Source: JBDRLD01 sp043813445 (GTDB lineage Bacteria; Patescibacteriota; Patescibacteriia; JACPHY01). Taken from it: a stretch of 30,357 bases of DNA. The translations under genes were made by a program, and so were the position numbers. Below are positions 1-7,873 of this stretch, one piece after another. The notes beneath the pieces were generated by a model. It was not told where the DNA came from. It saw only the letters and a program-made list of their open reading frames with translations, and searched no databases. Position 1 is the first letter of the stretch. The number at the start of each line of letters is the position of its first letter. The stretch lies in NCBI GenBank assembly GCA_043813445.1, contig JBDRLD010000078.1, positions 1 through 30,357 of the forward strand. Reading direction: 5' to 3'.

Positions 1-488
1 TCGAGGGCCAAATCGACTCCTCGCTCTCGCGCAACTTGCTCGAGCGCACTCCGGAGCGTCACCGACTCCGACTCCGCAATACGCTCTGCTTCTTCGGTAA
101 GCGACACGAGCTGATGAACCTCGCGGAGATCCGAAAGGAACCGTTGAATGTTTCCCGGACGCACAAGGCCTTGGCCGCGAAGTGCGCGGCACGAGCGCAT
201 GCTTAGAATCCCCTTCGCGCATTCGTGATCTTTCATCCATTCGATGATAGGCCGAATCGCCTCTCCTGCATCTGTAATGGCAGCTTTCGCGTTCTCCGCG
301 ATTTCCGCCCGTCGCTTGTCGTGCCGCGCCTGCTGGGCAGCGTAGGATTCGTCCGAATTGGATGGTCCGAACAAGTGCTGAAGGAAACGGGTTGTCCCAC
401 CGGGGTTCGGGATGCGATCCAACTCGTGTTGGTACTCCACGAGCGATGAGAGAAGCTCCTCGGCTCGATTGAACTCGTATTCGAACAT
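1..488 (-). CDS. Hypothetical protein, N-terminal part; runs off the left edge
   Basis: From an ATG at 486-488 the minus-strand frame stays open for 162 codons to the window edge, so the C-terminus lies outside. The start is fixed by a GGAGG six bases before the ATG. The visible protein starts MFEYEFNRAEELL and is hydrophilic, rich in Glu, Arg and Ala, probably mostly helical, with Cys at residues 90 and 100 and no signal peptide or membrane segment. I do not recognise a family. It lies 31 bases downstream of the 520-864 gene on the same strand and is probably the third gene of that operon. The strong Shine-Dalgarno site sets it apart from the housekeeping genes of the window. Confidence 0.75.
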   Translation of the reverse strand, partial: MFEYEFNRAEELLSSLVEYQHELDRIPNPGGTTRFLQHLFGPSNSDESYAAQQARHDKRRAEIAENAKAAITDAGEAIRPIIEWMKDHECAKGILSMRSCRALRGQGLVRPGNIQRFLSDLREVHQLVSLTEEAERIAESESVTLRSALEQVARERGVDLAL

Positions 489-519
489 CGTCTCCCTCCG
501 TGCGTTATCCTCGTAGCCC

Positions 520-864
520 CTACTCGAGCTCTCCATCGGATTCGATGGTGCCACTCACAAGAATATCCTGCACTCCGATCGCATGCGCAGTGACCCGAAA
601 CGCACCGCGTGTGCGTCGTCCACACTCCGTCGCACGAATCCGCGTCACATCCGCAACGGCCCGGATCATCTCTCCGGTCGGCTCCGAGAGCTGCGGGATC
701 GCACTTGCCCGCCAGAGTGCCTCTTTCAGCCGTCGTGCATGATCCGGACTGGCCTGCATGAGCACTGACCTATCCATCTCACGAATGGCACGCTGCATGT
801 CTCGAGTGCTTACGCACTCGCCGTCAAACCCCTGAAGCAACTCCAGATGATCTTTCGCACCCAC
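520..864 (-). CDS. Hypothetical protein, paralogue of the adjacent upstream gene
   Basis: 114 residues if translation begins at the GTG at 862-864, which is preceded by AGGAGG four bases upstream; a longer frame to 891 would overlap the upstream gene and ignore this site. The C-terminal ~65 residues align without gaps of note to the 876-1208 product: both share ALWRA-x-AI, then EM, D-x-T, an Arg-rich segment with FR, and V-x-G-x-I near the end. This marks a tandem duplication followed by strong divergence. There are no membrane segments and few Cys. Family and function are not recognised. The gap to the upstream gene is 11 bases, so the two are almost certainly co-transcribed. Confidence 0.7.
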   Translation of the reverse strand: MGAKDHLELLQGFDGECVSTRDMQRAIREMDRSVLMQASPDHARRLKEALWRASAIPQLSEPTGEMIRAVADVTRIRATECGRRTRGAFRVTAHAIGVQDILVSGTIESDGELE

Positions 865-875
865 AATGCCTCCTC

Positions 876-1208
876 TCAGATCGGATCGCAATCGATCTCA
901 CCAACAATCGCGACCGGATACGCACCGCGGCTCGTTGCGGCAATACGAAAGCGGGTTCTGACGCGTCCCCTGGTTTGCGTTACGCGAAACTTCGTAGTGT
1001 CGGAAATCGATTCCGCCATCTCCGCCGCAGATGGCGCAAGCGCCGAGATCGCTTGCGCGCGCCACAGCGCACCGCGCATCTTCAGCATCATCCTCGGGTC
1101 TGCGGCTACAACTGCGCTGTTCGCAAGCTCAGCGACGGCGATACTTCCATCGACCGATTGCTCGACAGCCATCGGCATCGATTGGTATGGCGACAATGCC
1201 ATAGACAT
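876..1208 (-). CDS. Hypothetical protein, first gene of the left-end operon
   Basis: 110 residues starting MSMALSPYQSM; GGAGG lies four bases before this ATG and ten before a second in-frame ATG at 1200-1202, so either could be used. The N-terminal half is unlike its neighbour, but residues ~45-110 (from RGALWRAQAIS) match the C-terminal half of the 520-864 product. The end is basic and could fold as a small beta-rich domain, which is inference from residue pattern only. It is the promoter-proximal gene of a three-gene set (this gene, 520-864, and the gene running off the edge) behind a sigma-70-like promoter at 1252-1280. No family recognised. Confidence 0.7.
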   Translation of the reverse strand: MSMALSPYQSMPMAVEQSVDGSIAVAELANSAVVAADPRMMLKMRGALWRAQAISALAPSAAEMAESISDTTKFRVTQTRGRVRTRFRIAATSRGAYPVAIVGEIDCDPI

Positions 1209-1251
1209 AATCCCTCCTCTCTTGGGTTGTTAAGGTACACGGGCATCTTCG

Positions 1252-1280
1252 GTTATATCGAAAATGAAAACTACTGAAAA
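1252..1280 (-). promoter_or_regulatory. Sigma-70-like promoter for the left-end operon
   Basis: On the minus strand: TTTTCA (1275-1280), a 17-base spacer, then TATAAC (1252-1257, five of six consensus bases). It lies about 45 bases before the first gene of the operon and directly after the terminator of the preceding gene, the arrangement expected at a transcription-unit boundary. Confidence 0.5.
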
Positions 1281-1320
1281 ACCCAGAAAACAAATAACGT
1301 GCAGTAAAGCACGTTATTTG
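1281..1320 (-). terminator. Rho-independent terminator after the 633-residue gene
   Basis: A perfect 12-bp inverted repeat (1291-1302 with 1309-1320, CAAATAACGTGC) has a 6-base loop and is followed on the minus strand by TTTTC and a further T run. It starts 26 bases after the stop of the gene at 1347-3248. Confidence 0.75.
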
Positions 1321-1346
1321 CCCAGGAACGCACGTCCGCACCTCGG

Positions 1347-3248
1347 TCATTGCGATCGCTCCAGAACGACAATGTCGAAACCAGTCGGATCGATTGAGAC
1401 ACTGAAACGCGTCAGATCTCCAGAAATTCTCATCTGCAGCTCCTTCCCGATTCGATCCCGAACGAGCTTCACGAATGGTCCAACGATCTTTCCTTGTAAC
1501 TCATTCCGATACGATGCGTACGAGGACGATGGAAGCTCCGAATTCTTCAAAGTACGCGCGGGATCCTCGAGAAGTTTTGCAATAATATCAATTGCCGTCT
1601 TCTGTGATGGGAGATCCTTCGAAGTGACCGGCGCTCCCCCAATAAACACCTTCCCGGTAACACGATTCAACACGATATCGTGCATCGATGCTATGTCATC
1701 TAACTCATTGACGAACTTCGACCGTAGGCCATCAGATGCGGTCCACGTACGTAAACGCCATCGCACGCCCCTCATGAACGACGGCGAGGTGCCGCTCACA
1801 GCATTCTGCTCAAGCCGAATACCTGCAGCATTCCAACCATCACGCCATGAACAGAAATCTAGTCGAATGTTCGGATTCACTTCTGCGCGTAGTTCCTCAG
1901 TGAGTGCTTCGATCTCGGATCGGAATTGCTGTGGCGGTGCAAAAATGAGCATGGACGACTCAAGCCATGCGAATGTTAGTGGATGAATACCGATCTGGAT
2001 ATGCTTCTCATCTGCTCGCTTCTGAATTCGTCTAATGATCCGCTCCATGTGCTGAGAAGCCGGTTCTTCGAATGGCATGCCCTCATATCGCCCCCCATTT
2101 ACCGCATCAAAAAAATCTGTCATGGCCTTCGAGGACATGTTGTGCCGGTATAGAGATGCAATCCGCTGCAGGAACGCCATGTTCTGAATAACCTGTCCCT
2201 TCGCTTGTGTCTGAAAATACTCTCCCTGCATGTTGATGTTACGCAAGAATGGCGGTAGTCGCTCAGCATTATCACCAATCACAGACGCAAACGATTTCTG
2301 AATGAACCCCTGAAGTTCATCAAATCCCGGGATGATGGTCTCTTTAATAAATGGCACCATTACATTCACCGCGCGCGGTGTGCCGGGATACACACTCATG
2401 ACATCCAGTGGAAAATCGGTTGCGCCTCCGAAGAGCTCCTCAAAACGATACCCCCACCAACGCATTGAATCAATCGCCTCAACGCGTTCGCCGATCTGCA
2501 TTGGTGCGAATCCAGAATATGGATTCTCGACAGAACCACGCCTCTCCTCAACAAAATACACGGTGGGATTCTGCGAATCGATAAAGCTCGCGAACGATGC
2601 AGATCCGATCGTCATATCGTGCCAAGAGAACGAAAAGTACTTCCACGCCATGGTCTGTAAGAAAGTCAGCGCACGACTTGCCTTGTCGTCTCGCGATCGG
2701 ATGTCTCCCCCGTGAACAGATGCTAGTGCAACGAGGTCTTCCGGGGAGAGTGTGCCAACATGAAGAGCAAGTAACGCGATCAATGCTCCGTAGAAGCTGC
2801 ACTGATACCCAGTGTTCTCAGAACGCTCGAAAAGAACACCGACCACATAGCCGGACAATTTCGTCCCGAATGTCGGCACTGCCTCTTTGAAAAATCGTGC
2901 CGTCTTCTTCTCATCAAAGAAGTCGTTTTCGGCATCAGTAAACGAATCTGTCACGATATCGTACACACGTGCACTTCCGAGTTCAATCTTACGGCCCTTC
3001 GGTTTCACGCTGAGGCCTACATATACGCGAAACGGAAGCTTCAGATGAATTGATGGTCCGCCGATGCGCCAACTCCATCCATTATCTAACCACCCTAAAC
3101 TCGGTATCGATACGACGATATCATGCTCACTGAAAAACTTTTTGTACTCATCCGGAAAACGCTCCTGAAGTTTCGCGCTGTTGTTTGGTTGGCGTTTGTC
3201 CATATCGCGTGCTTGTCGTATAGGCACAGAGCCATCACATACACTCAC
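1347..3248 (-). CDS. Large protein: probable diverged GHMP-kinase fold with C-terminal winged-helix-like domain
   Basis: 633 residues from a GTG whose first bases overlap the TGA of the upstream 90-residue gene (GTGA), implying coupled translation; an ATG at residue 16 is an alternative start. Residues ~43-95 (IPSLGWLDNGWSWRIGG then beta-rich sequence) and ~146-180 (NTGYQCSFYGALIALLAL, then LSPEDLVALAS) resemble the N-terminal strand and the Gly/Ser-rich helix of GHMP kinases such as galactokinase and mevalonate kinase. The usual GLGSSA motif is not intact, so kinase activity is doubtful. Residues ~525-630 have the strand-helix-helix-strand pattern of OmpR-type winged-helix domains (LPSQKTAIDIIAKLL ... 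VKLVRDRIGKEL). No signal peptide. Both domain calls come from residue pattern only. A strong terminator follows. Confidence 0.45.
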   Translation of the reverse strand: MSVCDGSVPIRQARDMDKRQPNNSAKLQERFPDEYKKFFSEHDIVVSIPSLGWLDNGWSWRIGGPSIHLKLPFRVYVGLSVKPKGRKIELGSARVYDIVTDSFTDAENDFFDEKKTARFFKEAVPTFGTKLSGYVVGVLFERSENTGYQCSFYGALIALLALHVGTLSPEDLVALASVHGGDIRSRDDKASRALTFLQTMAWKYFSFSWHDMTIGSASFASFIDSQNPTVYFVEERRGSVENPYSGFAPMQIGERVEAIDSMRWWGYRFEELFGGATDFPLDVMSVYPGTPRAVNVMVPFIKETIIPGFDELQGFIQKSFASVIGDNAERLPPFLRNINMQGEYFQTQAKGQVIQNMAFLQRIASLYRHNMSSKAMTDFFDAVNGGRYEGMPFEEPASQHMERIIRRIQKRADEKHIQIGIHPLTFAWLESSMLIFAPPQQFRSEIEALTEELRAEVNPNIRLDFCSWRDGWNAAGIRLEQNAVSGTSPSFMRGVRWRLRTWTASDGLRSKFVNELDDIASMHDIVLNRVTGKVFIGGAPVTSKDLPSQKTAIDIIAKLLEDPARTLKNSELPSSSYASYRNELQGKIVGPFVKLVRDRIGKELQMRISGDLTRFSVSIDPTGFDIVVLERSQ

Positions 3249-3517
3249 TCCATCTTCCCGCTCTCTACGTGCCAGCCGTCCTCTACCGGACAGCGCTCCA
3301 AAAAGACGATGGGGATGGTGACATTTTCGAGCTGCGCTCCCGTCGCGTGCCCGACAGCGCGTGGCCGATCAATCACGTGCTTACCGCACGGACAGTGGCG
3401 GATAGTGTAATCGAGCTGCGGATCGATGGCGACATGTGCACCTCCACAGTGATGCACGGCATGCACGTCACACTCGTGGTGAATATGATGGAAGAGCTGG
3501 AGTATATTGGCTTCCAT
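3245..3517 (-). CDS. Small Cys/His-rich protein, candidate zinc-binding partner of the downstream gene
   Basis: 90 residues. The N-terminal half carries a dense metal-ligand pattern: HHIHHECDVH, then HHCGGAH, then HCPCGKH around residues 10-47, consistent with a small zinc-binding fold; the rest is short and hydrophilic and ends in Met-Glu. The stop overlaps the GTG start of the 633-residue gene by two bases, so the two are almost certainly expressed together and may act in one complex. There is no Shine-Dalgarno site, but T precedes the ATG as in the housekeeping genes. Family not identified; zinc binding is inferred from the residues. Confidence 0.6.
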   Translation of the reverse strand: MEANILQLFHHIHHECDVHAVHHCGGAHVAIDPQLDYTIRHCPCGKHVIDRPRAVGHATGAQLENVTIPIVFLERCPVEDGWHVESGKME

Positions 3518-3573
3518 ATCGTTCGTTCATCGAACTATCGCGGCTGAGAGAGGTCAACCATTCAAATAAGTTA

Positions 3574-4914
3574 TCACTCCTCCTTTGTGAGGCGGTCGTC
3601 GATGCGGTTGATGTCGCGTGGGAAGAGTGTCGCGAGCTTCACGTTGTCGATGCCAAGGAGCTTCGCGGTGAGTCGTTCGAGGCCGATGGCGAGTCCACCC
3701 TCTGGCGGCATGCCGTACTTGAAGGCCTCGAGGTAGTAGGAAAAATGATCTGGGTTCAGGCCCCACTTCACGACGTTCGCCTTGAGTTGCTCGTAGTCAT
3801 GGATGCGCTGTCCGCCGGTTGTTACCTCAACCCCGCGGAAGAGGAGGTCGAAACTCAACGTCACTTCTGGATCGTTTGGATCAGGCATGGTGTAGAGTGG
3901 ACGCTTGCTCGTGGGGTAGTGTGTCACAAACAGGAAGTCTGACTCGTGCTTCTTCAGCGACCACTCACAGAGCTTCCGTTCGTGCTCCGGGTCGAGATCT
4001 GGCTCTCCGACACAGGCTAGGCTGTACTCCTTCTCAAGCACCTCCTGCGCCTCTCTGAGCGTCAAGAATGGGATGTCCTTCGGGACAGTAGGTAGCGTTG
4101 CGCCGAGCAGTTGAAACTCTGCAGCGCAGGTCTTCTCAAGACGCTCCACCAAATACGCGAGGAAATCATTCTCAATCCGCATAACGTCGCGGTGATCCTC
4201 GATATACCCAAACTCAAGATCAAGTGATGTGTACTCGTTGACATGCCGTGATGTCGCGTGGAGTTCGGCACGGTATACGTTCCCGACCGTGAACACGCGT
4301 TCGAACACACCGACCATGATCTGCTTGTAGAACTGCGGCGACTGCGCGAGGAATGCTTCCTTTCCAAAGTAGTCAATCGTAAATACGTTCGCACCGCCCT
4401 CAGTGGATCCGCCGACAATTTTCGGACACTGAAACTCGACAAATCCCTCCCCGCGGAGATACGCGCGGAACACCTCGACAATCTCAGCCTGAATTCGAAA
4501 CACCGCACGCGCGCGGTCGGTTCGCAATGTAAGTGGTAGGTGATCAAGGTATGTGTCAATCGCGAGCTCGCCGTTGACGTCAAATGGAAACGGCGCTGCA
4601 CGACTGAGCATATCTATCTTTCTGGCCTCGAGCTCGATTCGCCCAGTTGCGAGCTTTGGATTCACTGCCTTCTCCCCGCGCTCTTTCACAAGCCCGTGGA
4701 TGTGAAGGACAAAACCCTGTCGGAGCTCTTTGAGCAGCTCCATCTGCTCTTCTCCGATTACTTGCGGTACGACGACTACCTGTAGAAGGCCTGTGCGATC
4801 TCGAACATCAAGGAAGACGATCTTCCCCATGTCGCGCCGCGCCTCAATTGCGCCGGAAATCTCGACCTCTCCTCCAATGTGATCAATTGTAGATCCGATG
4901 TTTGTTCGTTCCAT
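3574..4914 (-). CDS. aspS: Aspartyl-tRNA synthetase, archaeal/eukaryotic-type (possibly non-discriminating)
   Basis: Charges tRNA-Asp, and perhaps also tRNA-Asn if non-discriminating, with aspartate. It has an N-terminal OB-fold anticodon domain (~residues 15-105) and a class II catalytic core: QSPQFYKQ, motif 2 as GNVYRAELHATSRH with its Arg and Glu, and motif 3 as GLAIGLERL near the C-terminus. At 446 residues it lacks the large GAD insertion of ordinary bacterial AspRS (~590 residues), so it belongs to the short archaeal-type branch. The start at 4914 gives MERTNIGS; a longer frame to 5061 reads through a repeat-like intergenic sequence and is rejected. A promoter at 4923-4951 places transcription start almost at the ATG. 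Discrimination cannot be settled from sequence here; gatCAB is not in the window. Confidence 0.93.
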   Translation of the reverse strand: MERTNIGSTIDHIGGEVEISGAIEARRDMGKIVFLDVRDRTGLLQVVVVPQVIGEEQMELLKELRQGFVLHIHGLVKERGEKAVNPKLATGRIELEARKIDMLSRAAPFPFDVNGELAIDTYLDHLPLTLRTDRARAVFRIQAEIVEVFRAYLRGEGFVEFQCPKIVGGSTEGGANVFTIDYFGKEAFLAQSPQFYKQIMVGVFERVFTVGNVYRAELHATSRHVNEYTSLDLEFGYIEDHRDVMRIENDFLAYLVERLEKTCAAEFQLLGATLPTVPKDIPFLTLREAQEVLEKEYSLACVGEPDLDPEHERKLCEWSLKKHESDFLFVTHYPTSKRPLYTMPDPNDPEVTLSFDLLFRGVEVTTGGQRIHDYEQLKANVVKWGLNPDHFSYYLEAFKYGMPPEGGLAIGLERLTAKLLGIDNVKLATLFPRDINRIDDRLTKEE

Positions 4915-4922
4915 AGATTCTA

Positions 4923-4951
4923 ATCGTATCGAGAATGTTGGAGCTCGACAA
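4923..4951 (-). promoter_or_regulatory. Promoter of aspS, predicting a leaderless mRNA
   Basis: Minus strand: TTGTCG (4946-4951), 17-base spacer, TACGAT (4923-4928). Only eight bases separate the -10 box from the ATG, so the transcript would start within a few bases of the start codon. No Shine-Dalgarno site exists, in agreement. Confidence 0.5.
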
Positions 4952-4988
4952 TACATGGCGGGATGGAATGTTCTATTGCAGTATGTGG

Positions 4989-5045
4989 CGTGTGAGATTT
5001 CTCTCTTCGTTCGAAATGACAGAGGAGGGGCGTGCTTGCCCCATT
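4989..5045. repeat. Repeat-like intergenic sequence between recO terminator and aspS
   Basis: A segment reading (plus) GAGATTTCTC..TTCG..CGAAATGACAGAGG followed by GGGGC-6 bases-GCCCC. From memory this resembles a dispersed intergenic repeat common in environmental genomes; it translates to the familiar spurious string FRTKREIS. Only one copy is present here, so repeat status is not shown by this window. Confidence 0.35.
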
Positions 5046-5080
5046 CATAAACAAGAATCATTCTGTCTGCCTAGGCGGAC

Positions 5081-5113
5081 AAAAAGAAACGCGCCCCCGA
5101 TCAAAGGGACGCG
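5081..5113 (-). terminator. Rho-independent terminator after recO
   Basis: Stem 5090-5097 with 5106-5113 (8 bp, one G-T pair, CGCG core), 8-base loop, then on the minus strand TTTCTTTTT. It lies 8 bases after the recO stop and separates recO from aspS. Confidence 0.75.
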
Positions 5114-5121
5114 CCCTGCGC

Positions 5122-5877
5122 TCACGACACCGCTACCATAGCAGTGGATAACTTCCACGTCAACCCCCCTTTTACGCCCATGAACAAAACCGTCCTCATA
5201 GGGGCCACGATGTGCTCCTCGAGTAATTGCAAGACAAAAAGCTCCAAAATAGGACTCGATTCCACCGGCAAAAGTGTCCGTAACGATGAGACGGCCATGT
5301 GTCTATCCTCGGAACTTAGCAGGACGGCCTCCTTCTCACCATGATGGCACCGCGCGCAGAGCACACCACCGCGCCTCGACAATGCATGTACCGCTCCAAG
5401 AATTGGTGTGCGACATTCCATGCAGTGATCGAGCGCAGGTGCGAATCCTAGAATGCTAAGCAGTCTTAGTGTAAATGGGATGATGATTGCTCGCTGAGAC
5501 ACCCCTTCCGCACACGCTGCAAATGTGGACTGTAGGAGGTTAAAAATTTCCAGCTCGACCTGCTGCTCGCGAGTAAGCTGGTCTACGCATTCGGAAATCC
5601 ATGAAACCGTGCGGAGGCGCTCCTCAGAAACCGCAAACGCCGCATTCGTCTTCAGCGCACGTGCGAATGTAAACCGATCACCGTTACGCCCATGCGCGAC
5701 AACGAGCTCGGCCTCGGTAAATGGCTCGAGGTGTGCCGCGAGCTTCGCCTTCGGTCGGCGTGTGCCTTTCCCAATTAATATCAACTTACCGTATTCCTTA
5801 GTGAACACCGTGTATCGTCGATCCCATTCAAAAACATCTTCGCGGCGAAGTACAATGCCGCGAGCGGTATATGTCAT
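5122..5877 (-). CDS. recO: DNA repair protein RecO
   Basis: 251 residues, normal for RecO, which loads RecA on SSB-coated single-stranded DNA together with RecR and anneals complementary strands. The N-terminal OB fold is typical (YTARGIVLRREDVFEWDRRYTVFT, then GKLILIGKGTRRPKAKLAA in the DNA-binding strands), followed by the helical domain and a C4 zinc site: CMEC at about residue 152 and CARC about 22 residues later. T precedes the ATG and there is no Shine-Dalgarno site. It follows ruvX after 57 bases and is closed by a clear terminator. A weak promoter (TTGGTA, 16 bases, TAGTAT) lies just upstream. Confidence 0.93.
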   Translation of the reverse strand: MTYTARGIVLRREDVFEWDRRYTVFTKEYGKLILIGKGTRRPKAKLAAHLEPFTEAELVVAHGRNGDRFTFARALKTNAAFAVSEERLRTVSWISECVDQLTREQQVELEIFNLLQSTFAACAEGVSQRAIIIPFTLRLLSILGFAPALDHCMECRTPILGAVHALSRRGGVLCARCHHGEKEAVLLSSEDRHMAVSSLRTLLPVESSPILELFVLQLLEEHIVAPMRTVLFMGVKGGLTWKLSTAMVAVS

Positions 5878-5889
5878 AGGAGAACAAAG

Positions 5890-5917
5890 ATACTAAAAAC
5901 CAACCCTCCATTACCAA
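5890..5917 (-). promoter_or_regulatory. Possible weak promoter of recO
   Basis: Minus strand TTGGTA (5912-5917), 16-base spacer, TAGTAT (5890-5895); four of six consensus bases in each box. It ends 12 bases before the recO ATG, so any transcript would have almost no leader, as for aspS. Confidence 0.3.
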
Positions 5918-5934
5918 TTGCGAACCATCTACAA

Positions 5935-6321
5935 TCAACTCCCTTGTCTTTTCTTCCCCTCTCGTTCGATGTGACTCTGCAAGATGAGGGTGGCGGCAAT
6001 TGCATCGTCCTCTGCCTTGCCCTTCCACCCACGCATGAGTCGCTTCGCGAACGCGGTAGTTAGCTGTTCGTCCTCCACAAGCACCGGCAAAGAGAATTCA
6101 CGTCGCATCCACTCTACGACTTCCTTAGTACAGGAACGATCGTTTTTTGGCATACCCACGACGATCTCACGGATATCGTACTCCTGAATCGCGCGATAAA
6201 GTTCCTGCCGCAGCTCCTTGCGGTCCGCATATCGAACCACACGAAGCGGCGTCGCCACTGCGCCGGAAGCGATCGCAAGTCCAACCTTAGCAGTCCCGTA
6301 GTCAATGCCAAGAATGGTCAT
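5935..6321 (-). CDS. ruvX: RuvX/YqgF-family RNase H-fold protein (putative pre-16S rRNA nuclease)
   Basis: 128 residues beginning MTILGIDYGTAKVGLA, the hallmark first strand with the catalytic Asp (GIDYG). Further on are IVVGMPKND, the VEDEQLTT strand with acidic residues, and KAEDDAIAATLIL with the C-terminal Asp pair that completes the RNase H-like site. The family (YqgF, also called Holliday junction resolvase-like) takes part in maturing the 5' end of 16S rRNA in E. coli. The ATG overlaps the map stop codon (ATGA), which fixes this start over a longer frame to 6447 and implies translational coupling with map. Confidence 0.92.
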   Translation of the reverse strand: MTILGIDYGTAKVGLAIASGAVATPLRVVRYADRKELRQELYRAIQEYDIREIVVGMPKNDRSCTKEVVEWMRREFSLPVLVEDEQLTTAFAKRLMRGWKGKAEDDAIAATLILQSHIEREGKKRQGS

Positions 6322-7100
6322 ACGACGACACGGGTGAGCACCTCCGTCCCATCTCGTGTGATGAGGATCGTGTGCTCTGCGTGCGAGCTCAACGAACCGT
6401 CCTTTGTTACGACCGTCCACCCATCCTTGAGTGTCTCTACCGGCCATGCACCGGCAGTCAGCATTGGTTCAAGTGCCAGCACGAGCCCGTCCACAATCTC
6501 TGCGTCTTCCTGCTGATCATCCCAGTAGTTTGGTACCTGCGGTTCCTCGTGCACTGCACCACCAACACCGTGCCCGACAAGTTCGCGCACGACCGAAAAT
6601 GACGCGTGCTCCGCCGCCTCCTGAATTGCGCGCGCAATGTCAGAGATCCGACTCCCTACCGCTGCGGCGGCAATCCCAGCACTCAACGCATCGTTTGCCG
6701 AACGAACAAGTTGTTCCGTTTTGCTCGACACACTACCAACAATTACGGTTCGGGAGGTGTCGGTGTACAGGCCGCCCTCGGCCGGCCACTGCATACCAAT
6801 ATCAAGACCGACAATATCGCCATCGCGAAGCTCGATATCACGGTCGGGCCTCCCATGTACCACTTCGCTATTCACCGAAACACAAAGTGCCCCTGGGAAC
6901 GGCTCCCTCGAGTGTTCCGGTCGGTACCCTTTGAACGATGGGCGTCCATTCACCTCGGCGACAAGCTGCTCTGCAAGCGCATTCAACGAACGAATAGTTA
7001 CTCCTGGCTGCGCGGCAAGCACAACGCCTTGGAGCACACGCCCGAGGTGTTGGCCACCCTGCCGAAGTAATTGGCGATCACGTTCATCACGAGCAATCAT
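6318..7100 (-). CDS. map: Methionine aminopeptidase, type I
   Basis: Removes the initiator Met from nascent proteins. 260 residues from MIARDERDRQLL. The five metal ligands can be placed: Asp in VGLDIGMQ, Asp in LYTDTSRT, His in LVGHGVGG, Glu in ALEPML and Glu in HAEHTI; GRPSFKGY and CVSVNSEVVHG are the usual substrate-pocket strands. The upstream extension to 7202 reads through low-complexity intergenic sequence and is rejected. It is linked to adk as in the classical secY-adk-map order and overlaps ruvX by four bases. T precedes the ATG; no Shine-Dalgarno site. Confidence 0.95.
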   Translation of the reverse strand: MIARDERDRQLLRQGGQHLGRVLQGVVLAAQPGVTIRSLNALAEQLVAEVNGRPSFKGYRPEHSREPFPGALCVSVNSEVVHGRPDRDIELRDGDIVGLDIGMQWPAEGGLYTDTSRTVIVGSVSSKTEQLVRSANDALSAGIAAAAVGSRISDIARAIQEAAEHASFSVVRELVGHGVGGAVHEEPQVPNYWDDQQEDAEIVDGLVLALEPMLTAGAWPVETLKDGWTVVTKDGSLSSHAEHTILITRDGTEVLTRVVV

Positions 7101-7204
7101 ATAGAAACAATGGACAAGAACAGGAGATGGGAGACATGAAACATGGAACAAGGGACAAGGAGCGCGGGGAACAAGAACAAAAAAACTGGAAACGTGCCGC
7201 ACGA
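7101..7204. repeat. Low-complexity spacer of the GGAACAAG word family
   Basis: The adk-map spacer on the plus strand is almost free of T over ~7110-7195 and is made of variants of GGAACAAG, GGACAAG and GAAACATG. It matches the left arm of the hairpin at 27494-27624 (GACATGAAACA then GAACATGGAACAA versus GACATGAAACATGGAACAA). No complementary arm is visible here. Confidence 0.5.
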
Positions 7205-7855
7205 TTATGGCGCATCGAGAAGCCCCAAGCTCGTTCGAATCTCCGCGAAAACGTCCGCAATCGGCTGCTCGCCATGTACCTCAATAAGTGATCCGCGACG
7301 ACGAAACTCATCAATCACCTTCTCGGAATACTCATGGTACGTTTCCAGTCGACGCCGAATCGCGTCCGGCTCATCATCGGGTCGACGGTGCAGCACGCCT
7401 CCACACACCGTACATCGCGCCTCTTCACCGGGTAACCGCTTCAGCTCGCTGCCGCGATATGGCTTACCGCACGAGCATACCCAACGATCAGAGAGCCGCG
7501 CCACTGCGCTCGCGTCCGTAATATCAATGAAAATCACATGTGTCAGTGGCTCAAGGTGTGCATCGATATCCGCAACTTGTTCAAGCGTCCGCGGATACCC
7601 GTCGAGGATATACCCGTTCGCGCAGTCCGGCTCGCTGAGACGTGTACGAATCATCTCGTTCGTTATATCATCCGGAACCATTCCACCACGATCGAGAATC
7701 GGCGCAATTTCTTTTCCACGCACTGTTTCAGACTCAACCTCCAGACGGTACATTACACCGGGCGTAATCTGCGGAATTTCGAGTGCCTGACTTAGCAGCT
7801 CGGACTGCGTTCCCTTTCCAGACCCCTGTGGGCCAAGCATGGCGATACGATACAT
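7205..7855 (-). CDS. adk: Adenylate kinase with zinc-type LID
   Basis: Catalyses ATP + AMP = 2 ADP. 216 residues, the usual long-form length. P-loop GPQGSGKGTQ at residues 8-17; NMP-binding region with GYILDGYPRT; LID domain starts DRWVCSCGKPYRG and carries a second pair CTVCGG, giving a four-Cys zinc site; RRPDDEPDAIRRRLETYHE follows as the catalytic Arg region. It lies 18 bases after the transporter gene and upstream of map on the same strand. No Shine-Dalgarno site; T precedes the ATG. Confidence 0.96.
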   Translation of the reverse strand: MYRIAMLGPQGSGKGTQSELLSQALEIPQITPGVMYRLEVESETVRGKEIAPILDRGGMVPDDITNEMIRTRLSEPDCANGYILDGYPRTLEQVADIDAHLEPLTHVIFIDITDASAVARLSDRWVCSCGKPYRGSELKRLPGEEARCTVCGGVLHRRPDDEPDAIRRRLETYHEYSEKVIDEFRRRGSLIEVHGEQPIADVFAEIRTSLGLLDAP

Positions 7856-7873
7856 ATCAAAAAATGATAACAG

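Noticed and set aside
1264..1986. 240-residue plus-strand frame
   Set aside because: Antisense to the end of the 633-residue gene and starting inside its terminator; no ribosome site or family.
4915..5061. N-terminal extension of aspS by 49 residues
   Set aside because: It reads through a repeat-like intergenic segment and the aspS promoter; the family N-terminus begins at the internal Met.
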